From NCBI GenBank assembly GCA_018398815.1, contig CM031611.1:48962263-49026262 (forward strand): DNA of 64,000 nucleotides, in the 5' to 3' direction. This stretch comes from Conus ventricosus. Taxonomy: Eukaryota; Mollusca; Gastropoda; Neogastropoda; Conidae. The position numbers were made by a program, and so were the translations under genes. A model generated the notes under the pieces. The model saw only the letters and a list, made by a program, of their open reading frames with translations. It made no database searches and had not been told where the DNA came from. Within the stretch, counting starts at the first letter, position 1. Each line of letters opens with the position of its first letter. Shown piece after piece: positions 51,858-56,640 of this stretch.

Positions 51858-54800
51858 TTTTGGTGCCTAGGCAGGTCAGGTAATGTGATGTTAGGATTTA
51901 TAAAGTATGTTAAAAATGTCATGGCCAAAGGAGAGGTCAGTGAGCTGGACAGAGGTATGAAGTGACTTGGAGATAGCAAACACCACTTGTGAGATGCGAA
52001 TTGTTTGTTCAGAACAAAATGGAGGATCATCCATCTCACAGCACCACTGCTGCCAGCTCCATCTTCAACATGGCCTTCGCCACCAGTCCTTCAGGTATTG
52101 TTGTTGTCATTTATCAGCAGTCTTTCAGGTATGGTGACAGCCCTGATGTGGCCCTTTGCGGTCGGCTGGGCTATAAGCAGCATTATCTTGTCTTATCTTC
52201 AGGTATCCCTTTGTCATTTATTAGTAGTCTTCAATGTATCCTACTGTCATTTATCAGTGGTTCATCAGGTATCCTACCTGCCATTTATCAAGTCCTTCAG
52301 GTACCCTTTTGTCATTTATCAGCAGTCCCCTTCAGGTATATGTATCATTGATATTAGCAGACCTTCAGGTATCCTACTGTCATTTATCAGTGGTCTATCA
52401 GGTATCCTACCAGCCATTTATCAGTAGTCGTTCAGGTATCCTTTTGTCATTTATCAACAGTCTTTCAGGTATCATACTTGTCATTTATTAGTAGTCCTTC
52501 AGGCATCCTTTTGTCATTTATCAGTAGTCCTGCAGGTATCCTTTTGTCATTTATCAGTAGTCCTGCAGGTATCCTTTTGTCATTTATCAGTAGTCCTGCA
52601 GGTATCCTTTTGTCATTTATCAGTAGTCCTGCAGGTATCCTTTTGTCATTTATCAGTAGTCCTTCAGGCATCCTTTTGTCATTTATCAGTAGTCCTTCAG
52701 GTATCCTTTTGTCATTTATCAGTAGTCCTTCAGGTATCCTTTTGTCATTTATCAGCAGTCCTTCAGGTATCCTTTTGTCATTTATCAGTAGTCCTTCAGG
52801 TATCCTTTTGTCATTTATCAGTAGTCCTGCAGGTATCCTTTTGTCATTTATCAGTAGTCCTTCAGGCATCCTTTTGTCATTTATCAGTAGTCCTTCAGGC
52901 ATCCTTTTGTCATTTATCAGTAGTCCTTCAGGCATCCTTTTGTCATTTATCAGTAGTCCTGCAGGTATCCTTTTGTCATTTATCAGTAGTCCTTCAGGCA
53001 TCCTTTTGTCATTTATCAGTAGTCCTGCAGGTATCCTTTTGTCATTTATCAGTAGTCCTGCAGGTATCCTTTTGTCATTTATCAGTAGTCCTGCAGGTAT
53101 CCTTTTGTCATTTATCAGTAGTCCTTCAAGCATCCTTTTGTCATTTATCAGTAGTCCTTCAGGTATCCTTTTGTCATTTATCAGTAGTCCTTCAGGTATC
53201 CTTTTGTCATTTATCAGTAGTCCTTCAGGTATCCTTTTGTCATTTATCAGTAGTCCTGCAGGTATCCTTTTGTCATTTATCAGTAGTCCTGCAGGCATCC
53301 TTTTGTCATTTATCAGTAGTCCTGCAGGTATCCTTTTGTCATTTATCAGTAGTCCTGCAGGTATCCTTTTGTCATTTATCAGTAGTCCTTCAGGTATCAT
53401 ATTTGTCATTTATCAGTAGTCCTTCAGGTATCCTTTTGTCATTTATCAGTAGTCCTTCAGGTATCATATTTGTCATTTATCAGTAGTCTTTCAGGTATCC
53501 TTTTGTCATTTATCAGTAGTCCTTCAGGTATCCTTTTGTCATTTATCAGTAGTCCTTCAGGTATCCTTTTGTCATTTATCAGTAGTCCTTCAGGTATCAT
53601 ATTTGTCATTTATCAGTAGTCCTTCAGGTATCTCTTTTGTCATTTATCAGTAGTCCTTCAGGTATCCTTTTGTCATTTATCAGTAGTCCTTCAGGTATCA
53701 TATTTGTCATTTATCAGCCATACTTCATGCATCATGTTTGTCATTTACCATCAGTCCTTCAGGAACTGGAGTTGTCGTTTATCAACGGTCCTTCAGGTAT
53801 CCAACTTGTCTTTTATCAGGTATTCTATTTATCATTTATTAGTAGTCCTTTGGTTGTTCTATTTGTCATTTATCACCTGTTATTTAGGTATTCTGTTTGT
53901 CATTTTATCAGCAGTCTGTCAGGTATCCACTTGTCTTTTATCAGTTGTCTTTATAGGAATGCTGTTTGTCATTGATCAACAGTCCTTCAGGTATCCTATT
54001 TGTCATTGTGAGATGTCCTTCAGGCACACAACTTGTCTTTCATGGGCTTGTTTCTGTCATTTGTCAGTCCACCTCAAGGTATTCTACTTGTCATCTGTAC
54101 TTGCCTATTATTAGCAGTCCTTCATGTGTCATACTTATTTTTCATCAGCCGTCCTTCCGATATCGTATTGGTCATTTATCAGGGTTTTTAAGTATCCTGT
54201 TGGTCATTTATCATTGTCATTGAGGTATACTTCTTTCTTATTTTCCTTCAGATATCCCACTCATCTTTTGTCAGCTGTCTTTTATGTATCTCTCTCACCT
54301 TAACTGTCCTTCAGATATCCTGATTGTCTTTATTAGATGTCCCTTAGATATAACACTTCCCGTGCTACGAATTGAACTTACTTTACAACTGAATTACTGT
54401 GATGGAGCTGTGCAGTTGTTTGACAAAGTCCAAGTGAAATAGGTGGCACACTTAGCGCAGTCCGGTTTTATACATCTCAGTTCCACGTTGTTTGTAGCCT
54501 ACGCCAACTGCAAGGAACCGTATTTAGGGTGCAGTCTACCTGCAGATATGTTGTACATACTGTCTGTTTATACGTTTGTGTTGTGTGTATAAAAGTATTT
54601 TCCCATAACAAAACTGGAGTTACTGTATACTTTGTTGGTGTGTTTGTTTATGGAATGACAGTGATGTAAGTTGGTCTTCAGTCAGTTGGTCTGTAAACTG
54701 AGACTAAACTTCCCCAAAATGACAAATCTCATAGTTGTCTTACCAGCTCACCATCAACTTTTTTCTTTCGATGAAAACTTCTGGACATGTATATCCATCA

Positions 54801-55082
54801 AAAGTTTAATTTAAGTGAGAAAAGTAATGTTCAGTATAAGAAACATTATGTCTGTTAACACATGCTGGATTACTTTGGATTCCTAATTCTGACAAAAAAC
54901 CGGCATGCTTTCAGTTCCCAAGGAACAGACCCTGGCTCCTCTGTTTAAAGATGTGACATCGCCAAACACCTCCAGTCCAGCGGCCCCAACCCAGCCAGGA
55001 CCGTGTGAACAGAGACAATGAACGCAGTGGATCCTTCTTCAGCTTCGAGTCCATGGACACAGTGAGCCCGGTGGAGGTCTGA
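3357..55082 (+). CDS. Spliced gene, candidate S6OS1 (SIX6OS1)-like coiled-coil protein, 17 exons
   Basis: This is the only gene traced across most of the window. Coding exons: 3357-3423, 4577-4633, 6027-6153, 9187-9374, 9950-9992, 10420-10561, 12022-12152, 18650-18696, 20478-20516, 23220-23344, 28862-29093, 30020-30356, 31494-31642, 47132-47233, 48370-48536, 52013-52094 and 54915-55082. All have AG/GT borders and codon phase carries through every junction; exons 12, 13 and 17 each need one base corrected internally. Residues 1-208 are charged and helix-forming (LDSLIHSL, EYENQQYVKMIEKEN, YEAQYQSLALYQQLL, then EKWWAIN). Residues ~280-550 are Pro/Ser/Thr/Arg-rich. The C-terminal part is acidic, then carries Phe motifs (SPFNLD, SFNFQ, SIFNMAF, SFFSFES). 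The order (short LDxL..YE start, coiled coil, Tyr-rich helix, KW motif, disordered Phe-rich tail) resembles S6OS1, a meiotic synaptonemal complex central element protein. Family assignment is inference; another coiled-coil protein is possible. 5' untranslated exons were not found. Confidence 0.55.
4577..4633 (+). CDS. Exon 2
   Basis: A pyrimidine-rich acceptor (TTTCTTTTTCAG) and a strong donor GTAAGT bound 57 nt. Joined in phase 1 to exon 1 it reads E-YENQQYVKMIEKENQRNA, an amphipathic helix continuing from LIHSL. Exit phase is 1 (T), completed to Tyr by exon 3. Confidence 0.7.
5063..5560. repeat. Interspersed repeat, family shared with the window end
   Basis: It begins TCTTCTTCTTCTGCGTTC and continues to CAGATCTTCAATCCTG near 5112. 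A close relative begins at about 63949 (TTCTTCTTTTTCTGCGG to CAGATCTTCGATCCTG at 64000). Two copies in one window at intron positions suggest a dispersed mobile repeat. The downstream extent to about 5560 is a guess from similar composition; no terminal repeats were identified. Confidence 0.45.
6027..6153 (+). CDS. Exon 3, coiled-coil segment
   Basis: The acceptor GGTTGCAG and donor GTAGGG bound 127 nt. In the phase set by exon 2 it reads 41 full codons beginning LETQEEEKLGVIGDLQ and ending HNKNTLE, without a stop. Leu/Ile/Val spacing with Glu, Asp and Lys between suggests a coiled coil. Exit phase is 2 (AG), completed to Ser by exon 4. Confidence 0.7.
7099..7211. repeat. Compound (TATC)n-(TG)n microsatellite
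   Basis: About nine TATC units (one variant TACC), a short CT/TATC transition, then a TG run of about 20 units. The TG part produces spurious open frames on both strands. Confidence 0.95.
7507..7630. repeat. ~62-bp imperfect tandem duplication
   Basis: Two neighbouring copies share AACAACGAGCAATGGTAGGT / AACAACAAGCAAAGGTAAGT, then AGTGGATGCAT and GGAGT...GAGA.TGTTA at the same spacing. Confidence 0.75.
7890..8011. repeat. ~61-bp tandem duplication
   Basis: Two adjacent copies share TTACTTGTTCCTTTGTGAG and TATTGTACCATTTTAGTGG, followed by CAGATCA or CAGGTCA. Divergence is a few bases, so the event is fairly recent. Confidence 0.85.
9187..9374 (+). CDS. Exon 4, Tyr/Gln-rich helical segment
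   Basis: The acceptor TTCTTTGTTGTGCATGCCAG is the one that keeps phase with exon 3; the donor is GTGAGG. The 62 full codons include MYEKTWADYEAQYQSLALYQ, followed by a Gln/Glu/Arg-rich helix ending LLTKIRRAQ. The Tyr-rich helix is the part most like the vertebrate S6OS1 core. A second good acceptor at 9002 opens the same reading frame 61 codons earlier, but joined directly to exon 3 it gives a stop, so the shorter exon is preferred. GC content is clearly higher than in the flanking introns. Confidence 0.7.
9950..9992 (+). CDS. Exon 5 (43-nt small exon)
   Basis: The acceptor TTTTAACTTGCAG and donor GTATCC bound 43 nt reading D-ELDFRDWRRFCVK in the phase left by exon 4. Exit phase is 2 (AT). 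The very short exon and the non-consensus donor lower confidence, but removing it breaks the frame between exons 4 and 6. Confidence 0.6.
10420..10561 (+). CDS. Exon 6, KWW motif plus basic coiled coil
   Basis: The frame runs from I-AEKWWAINRKKEELLSAV through a Lys/Glu-rich heptad-like helix to SESAQ, 47 full codons, and closes in phase 0 at GTCAGT. The acceptor is the AG at 10418-10419, chosen because it alone keeps phase with exon 5; the AG at 10423 gives an in-frame stop. The Lys-Trp motif followed by a long helix parallels the arrangement remembered for vertebrate SIX6OS1. Confidence 0.6.
10562..12021. other. Intron 6, nothing recognised
   Basis: AT-rich unique-looking sequence with a poly-A run near 10603-10618. 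I saw no additional exon, RNA gene or repeat with clear boundaries. Confidence 0.5.
12022..12152 (+). CDS. Exon 7, acidic linker
   Basis: The acceptor GGTTTTTCAG is strong. The reading frame in phase 0 is DMETDSSQMESWEKEAKGGN and continues Glu/Gly/Asp-rich to EEVEGE. The donor at 12153 (GTACCA) is weak but leaves AA, which joins to exon 8 as Lys. An alternative donor GTGGAG at 12139 would exit in phase 0 and not fit exon 8. Confidence 0.6.
12153..14700. other. Intron 7, left part, nothing recognised
   Basis: Open frames of 70-98 codons around 12295-13430 show no coding character or phase-compatible splice sites. A G-rich purine stretch lies at 14440-14480. A possible 36-nt exon at 12643-12678 was rejected on phase. 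Confidence 0.5.
14750..17660 (-). mobile_element. Element A: decayed Gypsy-class pol fragment, antisense to the gene
   Basis: Read on the - strand from high to low coordinates the order is classic RT, RNase H, integrase. The RT start has VRVYEDLTRLNASMKR near 17020-17065. The catalytic box reads CNTDDHLVHG near 16780-16800, with NTDD in place of the usual YxDD. RNase H shows DASSFGVGAVLSQ near 16320-16355, then QKEALAIT and DHKPI. The integrase zinc-binding part shows GHLGIVKC near 15710-15740, and the integrase C-terminal part shows FDKAN...SGQPVWVKP near 15040-15140. Frames are interrupted by several stops and shifts. No LTRs, gag or protease were found, so this is an old fragment. Relation to Mag/K02A2.6-like Gypsy elements is inferred from motif style. 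Confidence 0.75.
17661..18649. other. Intron 7, right part
   Basis: AT-rich sequence with short TG-rich simple sequence near 18285-18330. No exon or bounded repeat recognised. Confidence 0.45.
18650..18696 (+). CDS. Exon 8 (47 nt)
   Basis: The acceptor TCTTCTGCGCAG and donor GTATGG bound 47 nt. In the phase from exon 7 it reads K-TRALHKEPQTSSVNT and exits in phase 1. A ~6.5-kb intron containing retroelement A precedes it. Confidence 0.55.
19281..19328. repeat. (TC)n microsatellite
   Basis: An uninterrupted TC run of about 24 units preceded by purine-rich GGGA/GGAG sequence (19170-19205) and followed by a T/G-rich tract. Confidence 0.95.
20478..20516 (+). CDS. Exon 9 (39 nt)
   Basis: The acceptor GAACAAAACAG has a poor pyrimidine tract, while the donor GTAAGT is ideal. 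Phase in is 1 and phase out is 1. It reads G-IQIRARSSPVRH, basic and unstructured. It could be skipped without changing frame. Confidence 0.5.
20552..20850 (+). repeat. tRNA-derived SINE-like element
   Basis: The left part carries an A-box-like TAGCTGAATGG (20560-20570) and a B-box-like GGTTTTTGAATCC (20603-20615) at tRNA-like spacing. A body without coding character follows. The B box has drifted from GGTTCGAATCC, so Pol III activity is unlikely now. The right boundary is uncertain. Confidence 0.5.
20860..21700. repeat. Probable interspersed repeat, unclassified
   Basis: The stretch is more GC-rich than its surroundings (for example GGTTTGAGACCCGTCGGCTT near 21370) and has the mixed composition of non-autonomous repeats in mollusc introns. 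I could not find terminal repeats or a coding domain, and open frames here are short and overlap on both strands. Confidence 0.3.
21985..22227. repeat. Higher-order CA/TATA/TGCA microsatellite array
   Basis: Seven or so units of about 20-26 bp combine (CA)n, TATATACA and TGCA (e.g. CACACACATATATACATG), followed by about 35 CA units at 22160-22227. Long frames here (up to 119 codons of Cys-Val or His-Thr repeats) are artefacts. Confidence 0.95.
22505..22556. repeat. (CA)n microsatellite
   Basis: A CA run interrupted once by a CC step. It is the second CA block within 350 bp. Confidence 0.95.
23220..23344 (+). CDS. Exon 10
   Basis: The acceptor GTTTTTTTCCCCAG and donor GTAAGA are both strong. 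In phase from exon 9 it reads G-KTWTQNSRSRQDRHCGQV and ends LRCFLSV, 41 full codons, exit phase 0. It is Ser/Arg/Gln-rich with no recognised domain. It lies just upstream of retroelement B. Confidence 0.55.
23400..26450 (-). mobile_element. Element B: 5'-truncated Gypsy-class retrotransposon, antisense
   Basis: Read on the - strand it starts inside RT (PKLDANSGFHQIKLDE near 26300-26345, TTFITPFGRYRFKRLP, catalytic HIDDIL near 26133-26149). RNase H follows (SSSYGLGAVL near 25680-25712). The integrase has a zinc-binding HDGH...CPECTKHR (25060-24930), a first Asp in LLAIDYYP near 24800, and a Glu in NGEVERG near 24590. The second catalytic Asp is lost to a frameshift at the NGPQF motif near 24690. 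A basic C-terminal tail runs to about 23870. gag, protease and the first part of RT are missing. The 23400-23780 tail may be LTR remnant, but I found no matching second copy. Confidence 0.8.
23816..23930. repeat. ~43-bp tandem repeat, 2.5 copies
   Basis: GTCTTTCACCA, then TATTTGCTTTTGCCTTT and GGCACCGG recur at 23816, 23858 and 23905. It sits beside the 3' end of element B and may belong to its untranslated region. Confidence 0.8.
26560..26900. repeat. Probable interspersed repeat with (GTT)n head
   Basis: A (TTG)n run at 26588-26606 is followed by GTACCCTGGCTAAAAGACTC and a GC-rich CCACATGGGCAGCCACACTC / GACTTCGGGGG segment. The style is a short non-autonomous repeat. Boundaries and family are not established. 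Confidence 0.35.
26901..28861. other. Intron 10, right part, nothing recognised
   Basis: AT-rich, with an AT/GATA simple tract near 27940-27965. No exon or bounded repeat seen. Confidence 0.45.
28862..29093 (+). CDS. Exon 11, Pro/Thr-rich segment
   Basis: The acceptor GCATTGTGTCAACTTCAG and donor GTACGT bound 232 nt, entry phase 0, exit phase 1. It opens with ISPVVMEERMEEDGG and becomes strongly Pro-rich (TPRRPLQPLQLTPTPRIPYR, then VLTVPKIRMGVYQKH). GC is much higher than in neighbouring introns and the whole exon is open in one frame. A GTAAGA inside it at 28905 is an alternative donor. Confidence 0.65.
30020..30356 (+). CDS. Exon 12, Pro/Ser-rich, with an internal frame discrepancy
   Basis: The acceptor GTATGTTTCTATCAG and donor GTAAGG are good. 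In phase from exon 11 the first part reads N-PSLPVSTPKIIGLPKKSPQP, a good continuation of exon 11 style. That frame hits a TAG at about 30148. The second part is open one base over (SQQPTPPQLSVPLISIPRPS to SSPSQLSQSS) and exits in phase 1, as exon 13 needs. Either one extra base lies around 30090-30110, or the exon starts at the AG at 30026, which restores a single frame. A pseudogene lesion cannot be excluded. Confidence 0.5.
31494..31642 (+). CDS. Exon 13, with an internal frame discrepancy
   Basis: The acceptor TTTTCTGTGCCAG at 31493 and donor GTGAGA bound the exon. Entry phase 1 gives V-NHIPSMLRPHSKQGPMRPVS and stops at a TAG near 31580. The exit frame reads AALDGRLAAPPELITPGAGD then APPMQQP, and joins exon 14 as Asp. 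One missing base around 31560 reconciles them. Alternatively the exon starts at 31562, where a weaker acceptor (GAGTCCACAG) is in phase. Confidence 0.45.
31755..33892 (-). repeat. Element C left LTR (3' LTR in element orientation)
   Basis: Starts TGTCACGACC and ends GGCCTCGTGACA, an 8-bp inverted terminal repeat. Contains a ~36-bp tandem repeat at 31890-32075 (AACGCACACAACATGCACAA units), a G run at 32294-32312, and a GC-rich part at 32150-32560. Sequence quality appears good compared with the right copy. Confidence 0.85.
33904..33916 (-). other. Possible polypurine tract
   Basis: On the - strand this reads AGAAGGTGGGTTT, 11 nt before the left LTR. The purine run is short and not directly adjacent, so this is a weak call. 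Confidence 0.3.
34388..34640 (-). pseudogene. Element C RNase H region
   Basis: On the - strand GLGLCLIQDQGKGLN (34577-34625) matches the DASxxGxGAVLxQ opening of Gypsy RNase H in layout, followed by RDKKLTDAR (SRKLTxAE-like) and FEFVLGE (F.VETDH-like). The first Asp lies in a broken frame. It is the last recognisable domain before the left LTR. Confidence 0.55.
34740..35560 (-). pseudogene. Element C reverse transcriptase region, frame-broken
   Basis: Motifs in order on the - strand: LDLAKGFW (35373-35400), AFWPLKTAGAIFQSR (~35235-35300), a damaged catalytic box near 35100, LFHRLREVQMSARLP (~35000-35040), and FLDLAGYYRSSFLDLS (34813-34855), the connection typical of Gypsy RT. A G/T homopolymer block (35136-35222) interrupts it just before the catalytic box. 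Confidence 0.65.
35136..35222. repeat. G/T homopolymer block inside RT
   Basis: About 87 bp of almost pure G with a few T, A and C. It falls inside the reverse transcriptase of element C and is absent from any normal RT, so it is either a sequencing/consensus artefact or a recent slippage insertion. Confidence 0.9.
35930..37130 (-). pseudogene. Element C integrase domain, upstream of RT
   Basis: In element order: HMGSAESRA (zinc-binding His region, ~36980), CQRTTPKGR (36860-36887; the Cys pair is partly damaged), VGEPFSKV and GPIKTPS of the catalytic core start (~36770-36820), YGVPKKF and LGSH of the second-Asp region (~36600-36640), DIMKEV (36569-36587), then PYHA...NGL of the Glu region (~36500-36530). 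An LLYG motif and a GNRILFMPN-like end of the C-terminal domain follow near 36420 and 35985. Several frames must be combined; the catalytic Glu is not readable. The position before RT is the key point. Confidence 0.65.
37650..39190 (-). pseudogene. Element C gag region with CCHC zinc knuckle, frame-broken
   Basis: The longest open part (39173-38700, 157 codons) is Arg/Glu-rich (EERRERIRADRQRG) and probably helical. Towards lower coordinates a CCHC knuckle reads CxxxC-GRPLAH-IKKDC at 37763-37810, with one extra base between the first two Cys relative to the standard CX2CX4HX4C. Role: capsid/nucleocapsid protein. Frameshifts throughout. Confidence 0.6.
39240..40147 (-). other. Element C leader between primer site and gag
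   Basis: No domain recognised. Contains poly-A runs typical of error-prone consensus and no frame longer than about 100 codons with coding character. Confidence 0.4.
40148..40165 (-). other. Primer binding site, tRNA-Pro type
   Basis: On the - strand these 18 bases read TGGGGGCTCGTCCGGGAT, which is the well-known binding site complementary to the 3' end of tRNA-Pro. It lies 3 nt inside the right LTR, exactly where a primer site for an element transcribed on the - strand must be. Confidence 0.85.
40169..42326 (-). repeat. Element C right LTR (5' LTR in element orientation)
   Basis: Collinear with 31755-33892 over its whole length, including the internal ~36-bp tandem units (40310-40490). It differs mostly by scattered one-base insertions and deletions. 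The left edge reads TAGTCACGACC instead of TGTCACGACC and the right edge CTCGTGAACA instead of CTCGTGACA. Confidence 0.8.
42731..42821 (+). pseudogene. Duplicate, damaged copy of exon 14
   Basis: Same splice signals as 47132-47233 but 11 nt shorter through scattered deletions, and the frame is lost. Should not be annotated as a separate exon. Confidence 0.85.
43903..44067 (+). pseudogene. Duplicate, damaged copy of exon 15
   Basis: Matches 48370-48536 with indels. AYSPFNLDKHKQK is still readable; the donor reads GTTAAGT in place of GTAAGT. Confidence 0.85.
45880..46879. other. Assembly gap, exactly 1000 N
   Basis: Exactly 1000 unknown bases, the usual placeholder for a scaffold join of unknown size. 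Frames that cross it are meaningless. Confidence 1.
47132..47233 (+). CDS. Exon 14, acidic segment (clean copy)
   Basis: The acceptor CTTTTCCTTTGCAG and donor GTAGTA bound 102 nt with entry and exit phase 1. It reads D-KMDLPGGKHGDMPKDSTQLT followed by TQDEEMDSDSESR, a Ser/Asp/Glu cluster that looks like a CK2-type acidic site region. A damaged second copy lies at 42731-42821. Confidence 0.7.
48370..48536 (+). CDS. Exon 15, Phe-motif segment (clean copy)
   Basis: The acceptor GTTTTCCACTGTAG and ideal donor GTAAGT bound 167 nt. In phase from exon 14 it reads G-ASQSSSQLSEGRSSQG, then FIAYSPFNLDKHKQKLFEIN, then DDSGDSFNFQQRHLFRSN. Exit phase is 0. The SPFNLD and SFNFQ motifs resemble the Phe-rich C-terminal half of SIX6OS1 proteins. 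A damaged second copy lies at 43903-44067. Confidence 0.7.
48537..52012. other. Intron 15, no further exon seen
   Basis: 48537-50330 is the clean copy of the duplicated segment. 50331-52012 is AT-rich unique-looking sequence with a ~34-bp G run at 51823-51856. Confidence 0.5.
51823..51856. repeat. Poly-G tract
   Basis: About 34 consecutive G, 157 bp upstream of exon 16. Could form a G-quadruplex or be a collapsed or expanded homopolymer call. Confidence 0.9.
52013..52094 (+). CDS. Exon 16
   Basis: The acceptor GAATTGTTTGTTCAG and donor GTATTG bound 82 nt with entry phase 0. It reads NKMEDHPSHSTTAASSIFNM then AFATSPS. The last 10 bases, AGTCCTTCAG, plus the donor form the first unit of the minisatellite that fills the next intron. 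Confidence 0.65.
52083..54350. repeat. 33-bp minisatellite seeded by the exon 16 donor site
   Basis: Unit of 33 bp: AGTCCTTCAGGTATCCTTTT then GTCATTTATCAGT. The core at 52470-53720 (about 38 units) is nearly identical, with alternating variants CCTTCAGG/CCTGCAGG and GTATCC/GCATCC. Both ends grade into more diverged units. The first unit starts in the last bases of exon 16 (AGTCCTTCAG) and crosses its donor (GTATTG). Because 33 is a multiple of three, frames of 313 (+) and 314 (-) codons stay open (SPSGILLSFIS on +). I judge these non-coding. Confidence 0.95.
54915..55082 (+). CDS. Exon 17, terminal coding exon, two candidate stops
   Basis: The acceptor GGCATGCTTTCAG is followed in phase by V-PKEQTLAPLFKDVTSPNTSS, and this frame ends at TGA 55019-55021. 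One base over, the frame continues NRDNERSGSFFSFESMDTVS to PVEV and a TGA at 55080-55082. The second ending has the same Phe-rich style as exons 15-16, so I infer one extra base around 54980-55010 and a true stop at 55082. The first AATAAA downstream that I saw is near 57440, so the polyadenylation site is not settled. Confidence 0.55.
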
Positions 55083-55335
55083 GCCTCCTGTCTATGTTTG
55101 GGTCTGACAAAGAGCCGGAGCCTCAGCCGGCCTCTCTTTCACATTTGGGGCCAGCTCTGCTGACAAAGAAACACTTTGCCATTTTCCTTTTCTTTTGCTG
55201 GGGCAGAAGGAGGGGATAAGGAAGGGGCACCGAGCTCTGTCTTCAGTTTGTTTTGATTCAGTTTCTTCTTCTTCCTTTCTGTTCATGTCCTGTTATATCG
55301 AAGTTTAATTGTCTATTTGAAATTGATGTATTTCC

Positions 55336-55380
<45 letters not shown>

Positions 55381-56640
55381 ACTCCCCCCCCCCCCAGAAT
55401 CGCAGAAATATAGAGTTTAATTGTTATCGCTAACTTTTCACTAAACCTTTTTTCTCTCCAAACTTATTATGGATTTACTTTCACAGTACCTCATGGTTTT
55501 TGTTCGATTTCCTGTTTGTTGGTTTGTGTTTCATCGTCTCTAACAGTACAACAGTATGGACAAGTACATAACACATACTGGATAGATGCTGAAATCCTGG
55601 TTTTGTTGATTTTTCTGTGGTGAAGAATGATGTCATAGAATATTGAAAATACCATGAACACTTTTACATTATCCTGATTCCTAATGTATAATTAACCTTG
55701 CCAAATAATGATGAGAAAATAATGCATGAAGAGCACTGTCCTGTAGCCTCAGGTCAGAATGGAATGTCTCAGCATTCATCTTCTTATTGCTCATCATGAA
55801 CAAAATCTGCCACTGTGGCACTTGTAGCACTGCTCTTATGGTGACTGCACCTTCCAGTCCTGTCTTCCTCTGTGTCTGTGATGAGCTCATGTCATTCTAT
55901 GTGTCAGCAAGTTCCCAGTGATGGACATGATGGTTCCCATTAGAAGGCGACACTCGCTCATGCTGGCTCTGGTTGTGCTTTATCTCTGCAGTGTGCCCAA
56001 GCATAGGATGGGAAACTGTTGAGCTATGACCATCCACTATTTCTTTCAGTTGCCCCAAGTCCAGGCATAGCATGTGACAGTGTTGAGGCATGATAAGGCT
56101 CCATTTCTTTCTGGTCTCTGTGTCTTAACTCCAGGATGTGAATATGAACATGATAACGCACCATTTCTTTCAGTTCTCTCAGTCGCCCCAAATGAACCAT
56201 CCTTACCTCTTGTGTACTTCTCAGCCAGTGTTTAATGTCAAGATTTACATAACAATGAATGGAGATAGCATTGGTTGGTCACATTAACAATTGAGGCTGT
56301 GTTCATACTCAGTCCAGCCAGCCAGTTGCTATTTGGCCATCACCAAAAAAAAGAAAAAAAAAAAAAAGAAAATGATACCTCTTTGATGGACTTCCAACAA
56401 TGTAGTTCTTGGTTGGGTTGTTTAAAAATTGTATACTCTGTCATGTCTGGCAAGGGAAGCTTGTGTGATTATTTTGAACGGCTGTTCAGACAGCAGCTGG
56501 CTGTGTGAAGACTGGCTTAGTTTGAACACGCCCCAACTGCTAAAACATCTGATCTCTCGTCTCACTGTCGTCCTCAACATGTCAGCTAGAAGTCAACATT
56601 TTGTTTCTCTTCCTGTTTAAATCAGATTCAAAGTCACAAT
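55083..56640. other. Region after the stop: probable 3' UTR or flank
   Basis: Contains a poly-C block (55338-55395) and a loose repetition around 56040-56200 of CCATTTCTTTC and GCCCCAA segments about 60-120 bp apart. No exon. No AATAAA seen between the stop and about 57440. Confidence 0.45.
55338..55395. repeat. Poly-C tract
   Basis: About 55 C with a single short interruption (ACT) near 55381. Lies about 250 bp after the stop codon of the + strand gene. Confidence 0.9.

Noticed and set aside
52083..54350. CRISPR-like regular array
   Set aside because: The 33-bp units are directly adjacent with no unique spacers; it is a minisatellite in a eukaryotic intron.
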